Assembly (NCBI RefSeq): GCF_001279695.1
Contig: NZ_LGDD01000296.1
Coordinates: 41,849 to 105,848 of the forward strand
Origin: Streptomyces sp. WM6378
Lineage (GTDB): Bacteria; Actinomycetota; Actinomycetes; Streptomycetales; Streptomycetaceae
Direction: 5' to 3'
Length of the DNA stretch: 64,000 nt
How positions within the stretch are numbered: position 1 is the stretch's first letter; every line of letters begins with the position of its first letter. The notes beneath the pieces are model-generated. The model was given only the letters and a program-made list of their open reading frames with translations. It searched no databases and was not told the DNA's origin. Positions 43,562-52,780 of the stretch are shown here, piece by piece. The position numbers and the translations under genes were made by a program.

Positions 43562-43972
43562 TTAGCGGACGGTGACGTTGAAGACCGGGGAAACCGTGGT
43601 GCCGCTGATAATGCGCAGGTCGTTCTTGCCCTTCAGGCCGAGCTTGACGCCGAGCGAGTAGGAGCCGTTACGGGAGATCGGCGCGGAGGCGGGGAGAGTG
43701 ACCCACTTGCCGTTCTGCTTCTGCTGCAGCGTCACCTTGCTGCCCGCCTTGAGGCCAGTGGCGTTACCAGTGACGCGGAACAACTGCCAGGCGCCGACCG
43801 AAGACACCGACGGCTTGGCGGTGATGCCTGCCTTCGCAGCCACGGCCTGGTGGGCGGCCGGAGCGGACGCGGCGGGAGTGGCGGCCATCGCGGTGCCGGC
43901 CAGGGCGACACAGGCGGCGCTCAGGGCGCCGACGGTGGCGATGCGCAGGGAGTGACGCTTGATGACGGTCAT
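43562..43972 (-). CDS. Small secreted beta-sandwich protein, 136 aa
   Basis: ATG 43972 follows GAGAGGG; the signal peptide is IKRHSLRIATVGALSAACVALAG with TAMAA. After an Ala-rich linker (~32-50) the mature domain has repeating strands with SVGAWQLFRVTG, GSKVTLQQKQNGKWVTLP, SYSLGVKLGLKGKNDLRII and SPVFNVTVR, like an Ig-like domain in secreted actinobacterial proteins. Function unknown; single gene. Confidence 0.7.
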   Translation of the reverse strand: MTVIKRHSLRIATVGALSAACVALAGTAMAATPAASAPAAHQAVAAKAGITAKPSVSSVGAWQLFRVTGNATGLKAGSKVTLQQKQNGKWVTLPASAPISRNGSYSLGVKLGLKGKNDLRIISGTTVSPVFNVTVR

Positions 43973-44390
43973 GGTTTTATCCCTCTCGACATGGAACATC
44001 CGGCTGTGCGCCATAAGCGAAGTAAGTGCCCTTGGCGCGGTCTCACCTGGAATGACGGTCCCTCGCCCAGATGCGTTGTCGGTGCTCTGTCACCGTCTCG
44101 TAACAGCCGGATCGGCCGGGGCGCAACGGATCCCCAACTCGCCAGGGCTCGTTGACTTTCAACCCCGTCGGGTCGGGTGCTCAGCTCGCTCGGCTCAGAC
44201 GAAGGCGACCTGGTCGCCCGCGTTCTGGCGGTGGTGTTCGCGGCTTGCAAGAAACGGACTGGTCTGGGTGGGGGACGGTGGGTGACCGGGGTGGCGGCTC
44301 ATCGTTGAGCCCGGCGCACATGGAGAGTGCACACGGGTCCCGGCGCCTGACCAGCCCCGGGACCCGGCATCCTCAAGCCCCCGCCCGTAA

Positions 44391-44696
44391 CCAGCCGGAC
44401 GCGGACACCAGCCGCTGCGGAACAAGGGCGGCGAAGCCCGGCCGATCTCGGGCCGGCGTGACTCCACGAGCGGCGGCGCCAAGGACTTCGCAACCCGCAA
44501 CGGCGACACCGCCATCACCGGCGAAGCAGGCGGCATCCTCAACACCTACGGCGCCCCCCTCATCAACATCGACGGACGCTGCGTCGTCCCCCTGCCCGAA
44601 GGCGAAGGCATCGGCGGACACCTCCTCGGCAGCCCCAAGGCCGCCTGCAACATCGCACCCGTCGACCAGTACCAAGCCCCCCAGAAGCCCCTCTAA
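44391..44696 (+). pseudogene. C-terminal relic of a secreted protein
   Basis: An open frame without any ATG/GTG/TTG start ends at a TAA (44694-44696) and encodes a convincing domain end: SGGAKDFATRNGDTAITG, EAGGILNTYGAPLINIDG, then RCVVPLPEGEGIGG and KAACNIAPVDQY. Base use is strongly C-rich at third positions, as in a real gene. Two cysteines could pair. The N-terminal part including any signal peptide is missing. Confidence 0.45.
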
Positions 44697-44725
44697 CCCA
44701 CCCCCACACCACCAGCCCCACCCCA

Positions 44726-44750
44726 CAGCCCCCTGCCACCCAGGGGGCTG
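44726..44750 (+). terminator. 10-bp perfect hairpin
   Basis: CAGCCCCCTG and CAGGGGGCTG pair perfectly around CCACC, 29 bases after the TAA of the relic gene. It looks like the surviving terminator of the lost gene. Confidence 0.65.
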
Positions 44751-44936
44751 TCCCACACCCAACACCCAACACGCACCACGCAGCGGCTGCAGACAACGAT
44801 CCAGATGACCGGCGAATCGCCCGCGCGAATCCGGCCGCAGTCGCCGAGCTCTGCAAATCCCGCACCCGGCCCGTCAGTTGGCGCAGGCGGTAGCGCCCGC
44901 AGCAGGCCGGGCCCGCGCGACGCCGGCGGTCGCTTC

Positions 44937-45329
44937 TCAGCGGGCGCTGCCCAAGTTCCGGTCCGCGTCGGAGCCTTCGAGCATGAGAGTGACCTCCTCT
45001 ATCCGGCGAAAGCGGCCGTCGGGCGCGAACTCGGCGAACACATACACCTCCGTACGCACCGTGGAGCCGTCCTTCTTGGTGACCCGGACCGTATGGCGGT
45101 CCGCGTAGCGGAGACCTTCGCACAGCTCGTCATGCACTTCGACGGAGCCTTCGGCCACCACCGTGCGCAGGTGGGCGATGTGATCGAGGAACTCGGCACG
45201 GTCGGCCCAGCTTCCGTCCGTGCGCTGACGGTATTCGGGGGCGAAGTGCCGGTCGGCGGCCTCGTGGAGGTCGAGTTCGGGCGTGAAGAGCAGGTCGGTG
45301 AGTGCGGCGGCGATGCCCGTGCGGTTCAT
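44937..45329 (-). CDS. SnoaL/NTF2-like protein
   Basis: 130 residues with a cone-shaped alpha+beta pattern: an N-terminal helix pair (IAAALTDLLFTPELDLHEAADRHF), APEYRQRTDGSWADRAEFLDHIAHL and a C-terminal beta sheet (DELCEGLRYADRHTVRVTKKDGSTVRTEVYVFAEFA). SnoaL-type proteins are polyketide cyclases, isomerases or ligand-binding proteins; the active-site class cannot be read. ATG 45329 has GGAAGGAA seven bases ahead. Divergent from the MarR gene with one shared operator-like palindrome between them, so probably MarR-controlled. Confidence 0.7.
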   Translation of the reverse strand: MNRTGIAAALTDLLFTPELDLHEAADRHFAPEYRQRTDGSWADRAEFLDHIAHLRTVVAEGSVEVHDELCEGLRYADRHTVRVTKKDGSTVRTEVYVFAEFAPDGRFRRIEEVTLMLEGSDADRNLGSAR

Positions 45330-45400
45330 GGTGCGTTCCTTCCGGATGGCATGACAGAGGATCAGGCGATGTGTGCGGCGCGCACGCATCGCCTTCACCG

Positions 45401-45420
45401 TAACGCACATGCGTGCGTTA
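45401..45420. promoter_or_regulatory. MarR operator-like palindrome
   Basis: TAACGCAC and GTGCGTTA form an 8-base inverted repeat with ATGC in the centre, in the 110-base gap between the divergent SnoaL and MarR genes. A further half-site CGTTACGCACGC follows. Typical for an autoregulating MarR. Confidence 0.7.
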
Positions 45421-45439
45421 CGCACGCTAGTCTGGAGGC

Positions 45440-45883
45440 ATGGACACCAGCACAGGACAAGAGATCTCCGACGCCCTCGGCGTACTCCTCAAACGCAGCA
45501 CCCGCACGCAGCTCTATCGGACCCTCACCGCCGGCGTGGGCGAGGCCGTGGACGAACTCACCTACCCCGTCCTCAGCGGACTCGCCAGAACCGGCCCCCG
45601 CAGCGCCGCCGACCTCGCCCCCGACATCGGCCTCGACCGCTCCGGCATCACCCGCCGCGCCACCCAGCTGGAATCAGCGGGACTCCTGCGACGCGAACCC
45701 GACCCACACGACCGGCGCGCAACGCTCCTCGCCCTCACCGACAAGGGCGAGCAAACGGTGAAAGCTCTCCGTCAACGCCTGTCCGACCACATCGAAGCCA
45801 GCCTCGCCTCATGGCCGCCGGGCGAAGCCGCCACCTTCGCCCGCCACCTCCACCGCTTCGTCACCGACGGCCCCTTCACCTGA
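45440..45883 (+). CDS. MarR-family transcriptional regulator
   Basis: 147 residues with the winged helix: TYPVLSGLARTGPRSAADLAPDIGLDRSGITRRATQLESAGLLRREPDPHDRRATLLALTDKG. The DPHDRRA piece is the wing. Dimerisation helices flank it. It most likely represses its own gene and the divergent SnoaL-like gene from the palindrome at 45401-45420, released by a small ligand. Confidence 0.85.
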   Translation: MDTSTGQEISDALGVLLKRSTRTQLYRTLTAGVGEAVDELTYPVLSGLARTGPRSAADLAPDIGLDRSGITRRATQLESAGLLRREPDPHDRRATLLALTDKGEQTVKALRQRLSDHIEASLASWPPGEAATFARHLHRFVTDGPFT

Positions 45884-45890
45884 TGCTCTG

Positions 45891-47051
45891 TCAGGGTGCG
45901 ACCTTGCCGACGCCTCCCAGGGCCTGGGTGGCACGCTGGTTGATCTGCCACAGCTGGCCTTCACGGTTGCTGACGTAGATCCAGCCGTTGACGGTGTCCA
46001 GCGCGAGCCCCTCGCATGTCCCCAGGCCGGAGGCCACCACGCGCTGCGCGCCGTCGGCGAGGGCGATCTCGTACAGGCGCCCGCCAAGGTGGTCGATGGT
46101 GTACGCCCGGCCGGCGCCGTCGAGTTCTACGCGGATGGTGCTCGCCCCAGCGGGAAGGCTGGTCACGACCCGCTTGGCGCCGTCGGCCAGGCCGACCTCG
46201 TACAGCTTGCCGCCGTTGTCCTTCTGGCCGACGTACGCCTTGCCCTTCCCGTCCAGCGCCACTCCGCCGATGCCCCCTCCCAGGCTGGCGATCGTGCGCT
46301 TCTGCCGGCCCGACAGGTCGACCTCGACGAGGAGCCCGTCGGTCCAACTGGCCACGTACGCCTTGCCGGCTCCGTCCAGCGCCACGCCGTACGCGCCCGT
46401 GACGGCGACGACCAGGCTGGAGGAGCCGCTGGACAGGTCCACGGCGAGCAGACGCCCACCGGACCAGTCGGTGGTGTAGGCCGTGCCCCGCCGGTCCAGC
46501 TTCACATCGCCGATGTCGCCCAGGGTGGCGGCGGCCACGCGCTGGGCGCCGTTGTCGACCCTCACCGTGCACAGCCTCGCGCCGCCCCGGTCGGCGACGT
46601 ACACCGTGTTCCCCACCGACGGGTCGACCGCCAGGCCTTCGGACGTCCCCAGACCCGTCGCGATCAGGGCGTAACCCTTCTTGTTGCCGAGGAGCTTCTG
46701 CAGATCTTCGAGCTTCGGGGCGTCGTCGTCGCTGATGCTCACCCTCGGAGGTCCGAACGCCTTCGTGGTCGACGAGGCCATGGTGGACGTCGAGGCGGGG
46801 TCCTCGGACACCTGACGCTGAGCGGCGGCCGCTCCCTGGGCGTTCTGGAAGAGCGGGCCGAGGAAAGCCATGACGTCGAACGCCCCGTGCGCGGTCTGGC
46901 GCATGACCCAGGGGTCGCGCTCACTCTCCAGCTTTCGTACGGCTTCCGAGACGTCCCCGGCTCCCGGGGTGTCCTTGTTGAGCGCCTGAGCGGACTTGTC
47001 GGCGGAACCGGCCTGGTCCCCGCCGTTGTCGAAGATGTTCTTGAAGGACAT
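45891..47051 (-). CDS. NHL/SMP30-type beta-propeller protein
   Basis: 386 residues without a signal peptide. The first ~125 are helical and low in structure (SADKSAQALNKDTPGAGDVSE, GAFDVMAFLGPLFQN). Residues ~125-385 consist of about six repeats of the type GLAVDPSVGNTVYVADRGGARLCTV, GVALDGAGKAYVASWTDG, GVALDGKGKAYVGQKDNG and RVELDGAGRAYTIDHLGG, i.e. a six-bladed propeller. Gene ends 7 bases from the MarR stop. It follows the pore-forming-like gene by 21 bases on the same strand, so the two are probably co-transcribed and may act together. Confidence 0.75.
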   Translation of the reverse strand: MSFKNIFDNGGDQAGSADKSAQALNKDTPGAGDVSEAVRKLESERDPWVMRQTAHGAFDVMAFLGPLFQNAQGAAAAQRQVSEDPASTSTMASSTTKAFGPPRVSISDDDAPKLEDLQKLLGNKKGYALIATGLGTSEGLAVDPSVGNTVYVADRGGARLCTVRVDNGAQRVAAATLGDIGDVKLDRRGTAYTTDWSGGRLLAVDLSSGSSSLVVAVTGAYGVALDGAGKAYVASWTDGLLVEVDLSGRQKRTIASLGGGIGGVALDGKGKAYVGQKDNGGKLYEVGLADGAKRVVTSLPAGASTIRVELDGAGRAYTIDHLGGRLYEIALADGAQRVVASGLGTCEGLALDTVNGWIYVSNREGQLWQINQRATQALGGVGKVAP

Positions 47052-47072
47052 CGACTTCCCTCCCTGACCCTC

Positions 47073-48137
47073 TTAGAGGGACTGCTTCTGGTTCTCGTAA
47101 TCGAGTACTTCCGGCTGGAAAACCCGGTGTTCTCCGGTACGGACAGCGACGATTTCGGCTGTCCCCTTCTGCATGAACCGCTTTCCTTCGTCAGCCAGGT
47201 CGAAGCGGCTGGAGTCGACGTCGCGCTCGCCGAGTTTCCACACGATGACCTTGGAGTACTTCGGTTCGGCGGCCTGCGGGGGAGTCTCCTTGACCGCCAC
47301 CGGCTCGGGATAATAAAGGGCGACCCAGCCGCCGAAAGTGACGGGGAATTCGTAGTCGAACTGGCGGATCTGACGTCGCGTCGTGGCCATGACGTCCACC
47401 CGGCTGCTGAGTTCCAGGCTCATCGAGGACTGGTGCTTCCACTCGGTGGTCAGCGAACCGCTGACGGAGCCGGTGATCCCGAGCAGCAGCTCCCCCCACA
47501 GCTCCCCGGTGCCGGTGACGGAACTCGTGGAGGTGGTGTTGCTCGTCGCCTCCGTCTGGGACTCCGTGTTGACGCCCTGGTTGTCCTTGCTGTTGAGCAG
47601 GGTGGTCTTCTGGTACTGCTTCATCTCCATGCTCTTCTGGAGCTGCTGCTGGAGCGATGCGGTGGTCTTCGCCCCGAAGGTGAGCTTCACCTCCCCCTGG
47701 AGCGACCAGCTGATCGTGTTCGAAATCGTGAACTCGACCGTGTCCGTCACGGTGATTTTGATCGGGTCGGTTCCATTGACGTACGTCTGCTTGGAGATCA
47801 TGTCGGGCGGGGGCTGCTGGATGTCGCCTCGCTCCTCGACGACCGGTGCGCCGACATTCATGTAGGCGCGCCAACCGCGCTCGTGCGCGGTCGCCTCATC
47901 TTCGGGAAATCCGCCGTAGCGCACCTTGTTCAGGGAGAACCCAATGGGGTTGATCTGCTCTCCCCCATTCTGAGGGGTTCGCTTGAGTACGTTCCTGAGT
48001 TGGTTCCGCTGCAGGATGGCAGCAGCCTTTGCCGCGATTTCGAGCTCTTCCTGGTTCCGCGTGGTGAGCGGGTGGCGCATAAACACATCGTTGATGTAGG
48101 CGGTGCCCACATCGTTCCTCGCGCTGCCTTGTCCCAT
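47073..48137 (-). CDS. Probable aerolysin-type (ETX/MTX2-like) pore-forming protein
   Basis: 354 residues, no signal peptide, start ATG 48137 with GGGAGGG. After an N-terminal helical part (IAAKAAAILQRNQLRNV) the sequence becomes a long Ser/Thr/Val-rich beta region: NGTDPIKITVTDTVEFTISN, ISWSLQGEVKLTFGAKTTAS, ESQTEATSNTTSTSSVTG, GITGSVSGSLTTEW, then MSLELSSRVDVMATTRRQIRQFDYEFPV. Alternating polar/hydrophobic residues in the S/T-rich hairpin are what aerolysin-family proteins insert into membranes. Family placement is by pattern, not by search. Partner propeller may guide target binding. Confidence 0.5.
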   Translation of the reverse strand: MGQGSARNDVGTAYINDVFMRHPLTTRNQEELEIAAKAAAILQRNQLRNVLKRTPQNGGEQINPIGFSLNKVRYGGFPEDEATAHERGWRAYMNVGAPVVEERGDIQQPPPDMISKQTYVNGTDPIKITVTDTVEFTISNTISWSLQGEVKLTFGAKTTASLQQQLQKSMEMKQYQKTTLLNSKDNQGVNTESQTEATSNTTSTSSVTGTGELWGELLLGITGSVSGSLTTEWKHQSSMSLELSSRVDVMATTRRQIRQFDYEFPVTFGGWVALYYPEPVAVKETPPQAAEPKYSKVIVWKLGERDVDSSRFDLADEGKRFMQKGTAEIVAVRTGEHRVFQPEVLDYENQKQSL

Positions 48138-48565
48138 GCTCTTCAGACCCTCCCCTGCGTGGCGGACTCGTGACGGTACGCAATCGCAGGCGGCAGGACA
48201 CCCGTCCGAACCGGCCACACGGCAGTAACCGGACAGAAAGCCGCTGACCAGGGGCATGATCACGATCTGGCGGGCGTGCTCCCGGGGTCGCCCGACCGCC
48301 CTCGGTGCGCCAGGGCTTGATCCTTTGGGGCCAAGATCCACTAATGCGGCGCCGGGGCCGTCGTCCCGGCCGGGCGCGCGATGTGTCCGGATCTACGATT
48401 CCGGGGCCCACCCGGCCCGGCCGGCCCGCCGCATCGACTTGATTTGATCTAGGTCGAGTGTTCGACCCTGTCCCTCAGTGGCATCCCGACCAGCTCGGAT
48501 GCTGCCCGCCGGAACAGGGCCGAAGCGCCTGCGGATGTGCGCCTGTCCAGCCGCCGGGGCGCGCC
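48138..48565. other. Gap without a gene
   Basis: 428 bases between the pore-former start and the hydrolase stop. No conserved-looking frame. It should hold the promoter of the leftward toxin/propeller operon; no operator was recognised. Confidence 0.35.
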
Positions 48566-49546
48566 TCAACCGGTCACGGAGGCAAGCCAGTTGATCAGCA
48601 ACTGGTTCACCTCGTCACGGCGCTCCTGCTGGATCCAGTGGCCGCAGCCGTCAAGGACGTGGGAGGACACCAGGCCCGGCAGGGTGGTGGGGTACGCCTT
48701 GATCGCGTCCGCCAGCCAGGTGGTGGAGGCGTCCAGGGCGCCACCGATGAACAGGGACGGCTGGGTGATGGAGGCGCCGTCGAAGTCGGCGAGGTCTTCC
48801 CAGTCCCGGTCCATGTTCCGGTAGAGGCTCAGGGCCCCGGTCATGCCGGTGCGTTCGAACTCCGCGGCGTAGACGTCGAGTTCGTCGTCGCTGAGCCAGC
48901 CCGGCAGCCGTCCGGCGGGGAACCGCTCGCGCAGCCTGCCGCCGCCCGGCACGAAGTGCGGGTCCGCGTCCTTCGGCGCTGGCATGGTGTCGGCGGAGAA
49001 AGCGGCGTAGAACCCGGCGAGCCAGCCGCGCACGTCGGGTTCGATCTCGGCCTCGGCACGGCCCGGCTCCTGGAAGTAGGAGACGTAGAACTCCTCGTTC
49101 CCGCCCATCCGCGCGAATACGTCGCTGGGCCTCAACCCGCCGCGCGGCGCGTAGGGCACGCTCAGCAGCCCCACCGCGCGGAAGACGTCCGGCCTGATCA
49201 GCACGGAGTTGGCGGCGATTGCCGCCCCCCAGTCATGGCCGACGACCACTGCGGACTCCTCGCCCAGGGCGTGCACCACCGCGGCGTTGTCCGCCACCAG
49301 CTCCCGCATCCGGTACGCGGCCGCGTCGCCGGGCCTGGACGAACGTCCATAGCCTCGGACGTCGATGGCGACCGCTCGGTACCCGGCCGCGGCCAGGGCG
49401 GGAAGCTGGTGGCGCCAGGAGAACCAGGACTCCGGGAAGCCGTGCACGAGCAGGACCAACGGCCCGGTGCCCTGCTCCACCAAGTGGATCCGGCCCGCCG
49501 GCGAGGGGACCAGGCGGTGCGTGGCATCTGTGATCGTCCGCGTCAT
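48566..49546 (-). CDS. Alpha/beta hydrolase, epoxide hydrolase type
   Basis: 326 residues. Oxyanion HGFPESWFSW, nucleophile in GHDWGAA (the aspartate being the nucleophile of epoxide hydrolases), cap domain with YVSYFQEPGRAE, and the catalytic His in DGCGHWIQQERRDEVN. It probably opens epoxides to diols in the cytoplasm; haloalkane dehalogenase is the alternative for a D-nucleophile. ATG 49546 follows GGAG. Single gene. Confidence 0.85.
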   Translation of the reverse strand: MTRTITDATHRLVPSPAGRIHLVEQGTGPLVLLVHGFPESWFSWRHQLPALAAAGYRAVAIDVRGYGRSSRPGDAAAYRMRELVADNAAVVHALGEESAVVVGHDWGAAIAANSVLIRPDVFRAVGLLSVPYAPRGGLRPSDVFARMGGNEEFYVSYFQEPGRAEAEIEPDVRGWLAGFYAAFSADTMPAPKDADPHFVPGGGRLRERFPAGRLPGWLSDDELDVYAAEFERTGMTGALSLYRNMDRDWEDLADFDGASITQPSLFIGGALDASTTWLADAIKAYPTTLPGLVSSHVLDGCGHWIQQERRDEVNQLLINWLASVTG

Positions 49547-49880
49547 CAACTCTCCAGGGTTCGTGGTCTGCCCGTACGAAGATCAGCGCCACCATCATGT
49601 GACGGGCGACGCGGGCGCGGCGAGCTTTGTTGCCGGTTCGGCAAAGGCATTCTCACGGGCTCGGCCTGGAACAGGTCGTCACCCCCTGCGGCACCGTCCG
49701 GGCCACGTCTGCCAGGTCCCCGGCCGGGCCGCCGCATTCCTCGTTCCTCGCCTCGTGGTGGCGGCATTCGCCGTCACGCACTCGTGGCTGCCCGGACGCC
49801 CGCCTCCAGCACCCAAGGAGCACTCACCATGACGCCGGAGAACCCGCTGTGACGCCACCCGCCCAGCCCCTGTGCGGAGT
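49547..49880. other. Gap between hydrolase and lanM
   Basis: 334 bases with no convincing gene. No transporter, protease or immunity gene for the lanthipeptide is found here. It should hold the hydrolase promoter and the lanM terminator, but no clear hairpin was seen. Confidence 0.35.
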
Positions 49881-52775
49881 TCAGTCGAGGAGGAGGGGGT
49901 TGGGGAGGTCGGCGGCGGGGTGCATGCGCAGGAGGGTGTGGAGGACGCCCGCCAGGCCGGACATGAGGCTCGGCGAGAACGCTTCCCGGGCGAGGCCGCC
50001 CACCGGGCCGCGCTGTTCGAGGCCGGTGAGGATCTCGCCGTCGAGGTCGGCGGAGGCGCCGGAGCCCATCGACGTCAGGAACTCCCAGAGGCCCAGATCC
50101 CCGTGACACAGGGTGTGGCTCCAGCCGAAGCCCTCCGCCGTGCAGGCCCCAGCGGCCCGATGGGCCATGTCGAGGTGCACGGGGTCGCCCGTGCGGCGGT
50201 GGAGGTCGAGCATGCCGATGCCGATGCCCGCACTGCCGTGGCACCAGCTGGTGAAGAAGTCCTCCTCCGCGCCGATTCGGACGTCGAGCCAGTTGCCGTC
50301 CTCAGGGCGGTAGAGGGACTCCTGGAAGGCGAAGGCGCGCTCGGCGAGGCTGCTCCAGTCGCGGCGTTCGGCCGCGGAGCCGGCGTCGCTGAGGGCGAGT
50401 CGGGTCAGCGCCCAGCCGATTCCGGTGGCGCCGTGCGCGAAGCCGCCGATGCCCTCCGGGTTGAGGCGGGTCGGCCACCGGGCGCCCACAGCGTCGGTCA
50501 CGGCAAGCCCGGCCAGCCTGCGGCCGACGCGCGCTGCGGCATCGAGCCAGTGGGCCTGCCCGGTCGCGCCGGCCAGATTGAGCAGGGGGACGACCGCGCC
50601 GGCCGCGCCGTTGAGGAGATCCACCTCCACGTCGTCCTCGACCAGCGGCCCGTCCGTTAGCAGCAGAGCCCGCTCGGCGGCACGCTTCAGGTGCCGGTCC
50701 TCGCCGAGGACCCGGTGCAGCGCCAGCCATGTCCACACCTGTGACGCGGCGCCGCTGAAGGCTCCGGCCGACGGCGTGGGCGTCCGGTCCTCGGTGCTGA
50801 CCAGCACGCGCAGCGCTCCCTCGAACGTCTCGCGCACGCCCGGCACGTCCTCCGCCCGCCCGGCCGCCACCTCGGACACGTACTCGGCCAGTGTGAGCGC
50901 CACGCCGCCCTGGCCGGTGTAGAGGTCGGCGGGCAGCACCCTGATCGACCACCCGGCGGGGGTGAAGACGGGGCTGATCCAGGTGACCGTTCCGTCCTCG
51001 CCGCGCACCGCCCCGTCGCACAGCCTCCGCACCATCTGCGCGGCCAGCTCACGACGGCGGCGCTCCCGGTCGCGGGCGTGCGGATCGCGGGCGGCGGCCT
51101 GCACCCGCGCGGGCAGCGACCGCTCGTTCAGGTACGCGCCCACCAGCGCGTCCTGGATCACCGACTCCTCCAGCGCCAGGTCGGCGCTGCGCCAGTCTTC
51201 GACGGTGCGGCGCACGGCCGAGGCGTCCACGGTGAAGCCGAACATCGGTACGTCGCCCACCAGCAGGTCCGCGATCTCGCCGTCGATGGCCGGGTGGTCG
51301 GTCGGCGCACCGGGCAGCGCGTCGGCGTTGCGTCGCAGGATGTCCCGGGCCCGCTCGACCGCCGCCGCCTCGTCGTGCAGCGAGGCCGGATGCCACAGCA
51401 TGCGGCCGATGTCGACGTACGCCTGCGTCGGCCGCAGGATCCGCCGGGCCCTGACACCCTCGAAGCGGCGCAGCAGCCGGTACGGGTCGGTCCCCGGGCG
51501 GCGCAGCTGGGCGGTCATCTCGCGGAACCCGGCGAGGACCCGGTCCCAGTACGTGCTCAGGACCGGAGTGGCGGCAGGGTGGTTGCCCGCGACGGGCATG
51601 GCTATCAGATCCACCTCGAAGCGGGCCGTGGCGGTGCCGCCGTCGGTGATCACCGGGTGCGGGATCAGCGGCTGCTGGCCGGGCAGGGCACCGATCCCGG
51701 AGATGTCGACGCCGCCGAGCGCGAAGCCGGTGCCGCGCACGGGCAGCAGTCCGGTGCGCAGCACGGTGCGGCGGATGGCCGCCGCCGCCACGTCCACCGC
51801 GTCGCCCCGGCCGCTGGGCGGGAAGGCCGCCGGGGCGTCGAAGAGCGTCTCGGCGTCCACGATCACCGGCACGGGCCCAGCGGCGATCATGTTCTCGGCA
51901 TGCATGTCGGTCCCGCCGGTGAACCGGAGGACGGCCAGCCAGTGTCCGATGTTGCGGTAGAACTCGGTGAGTTCGGTCTCGTCCGTGCAGTAGCGGTGGC
52001 GGATGAATTCGGCCCAGCCGTAGCCGTCACGCGCCAGCGTTCTGGGCACGCGGATGCGCCGGTCCGCTGCCGGGGCGCCGGGGAGGTCCTTGAAGAGGTC
52101 GTCCAGGAGCTCGCCCAGCGCCACGTCGGCTTCCGAGGGCCGGGGTTTGTACATCACGGTCCCGCCGGCGAAGTCGACCTGACTCACCGTCAGTCCGCCC
52201 CGGTGGGAGTCACCCGCCCCGAACTCGACGGCCCGTACCTCACCCGCTGGTCCACCGAGAAGCGGGCCCAGCAGCGCGCGGTCCGCCGCCAGTCGCTCGG
52301 CGAAGTCCGCCGCCGCCACCACCGAGAGCCGTGCCACCGCCGCGACCCGGGGGCCCACGCTCGGATACCGGCCGCCCAGCCGGGCCAGGTAGCCCTCCTC
52401 GCAGGCCTGCTCGATGAACGCGTCCCATGTCTCTTTGCCGAACCCGGCATCCGCGCCCGTCCCGGCCAGGCGCATCGCGTGCAGTTCGATCAGGAACAGG
52501 CGGGACAGTTTCGCGTGCAGCGACCGGAGCAGGGCCGTGTGACCGGCCTCCAGCAGTACCTCCCGTTCCTCTCGGCCCAGGGGTCGCATCTCGGCCAGGC
52601 GCCGAGCCAGTTCGTCCCGCCAGGGGCGGGCGATGCCGCGTACGGGCTGGGCGAAGTGCTCCGTCTCGTCCGGTGTTCCCGGCAGCGATCCGCTCACCAT
52701 CAACCGTCCCCGTCCCATTGCGAGTTCGCGCCGGTCAGGCGCCTGAAGGAGCCCGCGAGGCGGGCGGTCGGTCAT
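49881..52775 (-). CDS. lanM: Class II lanthipeptide synthetase LanM
   Basis: 964 residues; bifunctional enzyme that phosphorylates and dehydrates Ser/Thr of the precursor and then joins them to Cys. The dehydratase half includes GTVMYKPRP, the kinase-like catalytic stretch FTGGTDMHAENM near residue 290, and VDAETLFDAP. The cyclase half has GFAHGATGIGWAL, the zinc ligands C845 (SWCHGSAGIG) and C890/H891 (TLCHGDLGL). ATG 52775 is 9-14 bases after a GAAGGG. The precursor gene is 58 bases upstream, with a large hairpin between. No LanT, LanP or immunity gene is adjacent, so export must use another transporter. Confidence 0.95.
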   Translation of the reverse strand: MTDRPPRGLLQAPDRRELAMGRGRLMVSGSLPGTPDETEHFAQPVRGIARPWRDELARRLAEMRPLGREEREVLLEAGHTALLRSLHAKLSRLFLIELHAMRLAGTGADAGFGKETWDAFIEQACEEGYLARLGGRYPSVGPRVAAVARLSVVAAADFAERLAADRALLGPLLGGPAGEVRAVEFGAGDSHRGGLTVSQVDFAGGTVMYKPRPSEADVALGELLDDLFKDLPGAPAADRRIRVPRTLARDGYGWAEFIRHRYCTDETELTEFYRNIGHWLAVLRFTGGTDMHAENMIAAGPVPVIVDAETLFDAPAAFPPSGRGDAVDVAAAAIRRTVLRTGLLPVRGTGFALGGVDISGIGALPGQQPLIPHPVITDGGTATARFEVDLIAMPVAGNHPAATPVLSTYWDRVLAGFREMTAQLRRPGTDPYRLLRRFEGVRARRILRPTQAYVDIGRMLWHPASLHDEAAAVERARDILRRNADALPGAPTDHPAIDGEIADLLVGDVPMFGFTVDASAVRRTVEDWRSADLALEESVIQDALVGAYLNERSLPARVQAAARDPHARDRERRRRELAAQMVRRLCDGAVRGEDGTVTWISPVFTPAGWSIRVLPADLYTGQGGVALTLAEYVSEVAAGRAEDVPGVRETFEGALRVLVSTEDRTPTPSAGAFSGAASQVWTWLALHRVLGEDRHLKRAAERALLLTDGPLVEDDVEVDLLNGAAGAVVPLLNLAGATGQAHWLDAAARVGRRLAGLAVTDAVGARWPTRLNPEGIGGFAHGATGIGWALTRLALSDAGSAAERRDWSSLAERAFAFQESLYRPEDGNWLDVRIGAEEDFFTSWCHGSAGIGIGMLDLHRRTGDPVHLDMAHRAAGACTAEGFGWSHTLCHGDLGLWEFLTSMGSGASADLDGEILTGLEQRGPVGGLAREAFSPSLMSGLAGVLHTLLRMHPAADLPNPLLLD

Positions 52776-52780
52776 GCGGC

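Larger units (their letters stand above)
43973..44936. other. Long gap with one coding relic and a terminator
   Basis: No intact gene is seen in these 964 bases. The only strong signals are a plus-strand protein relic (44391-44696) and the hairpin after it (44726-44750). Between about 44150 and 44390 the sequence has no sustained coding character. Confidence 0.4.

Noticed and set aside
48566..49546. Epoxide hydrolase-like gene as part of the lanthipeptide locus
   Set aside because: It is separated from lanM by 334 bases and has no known role in lanthipeptide maturation; same strand only.
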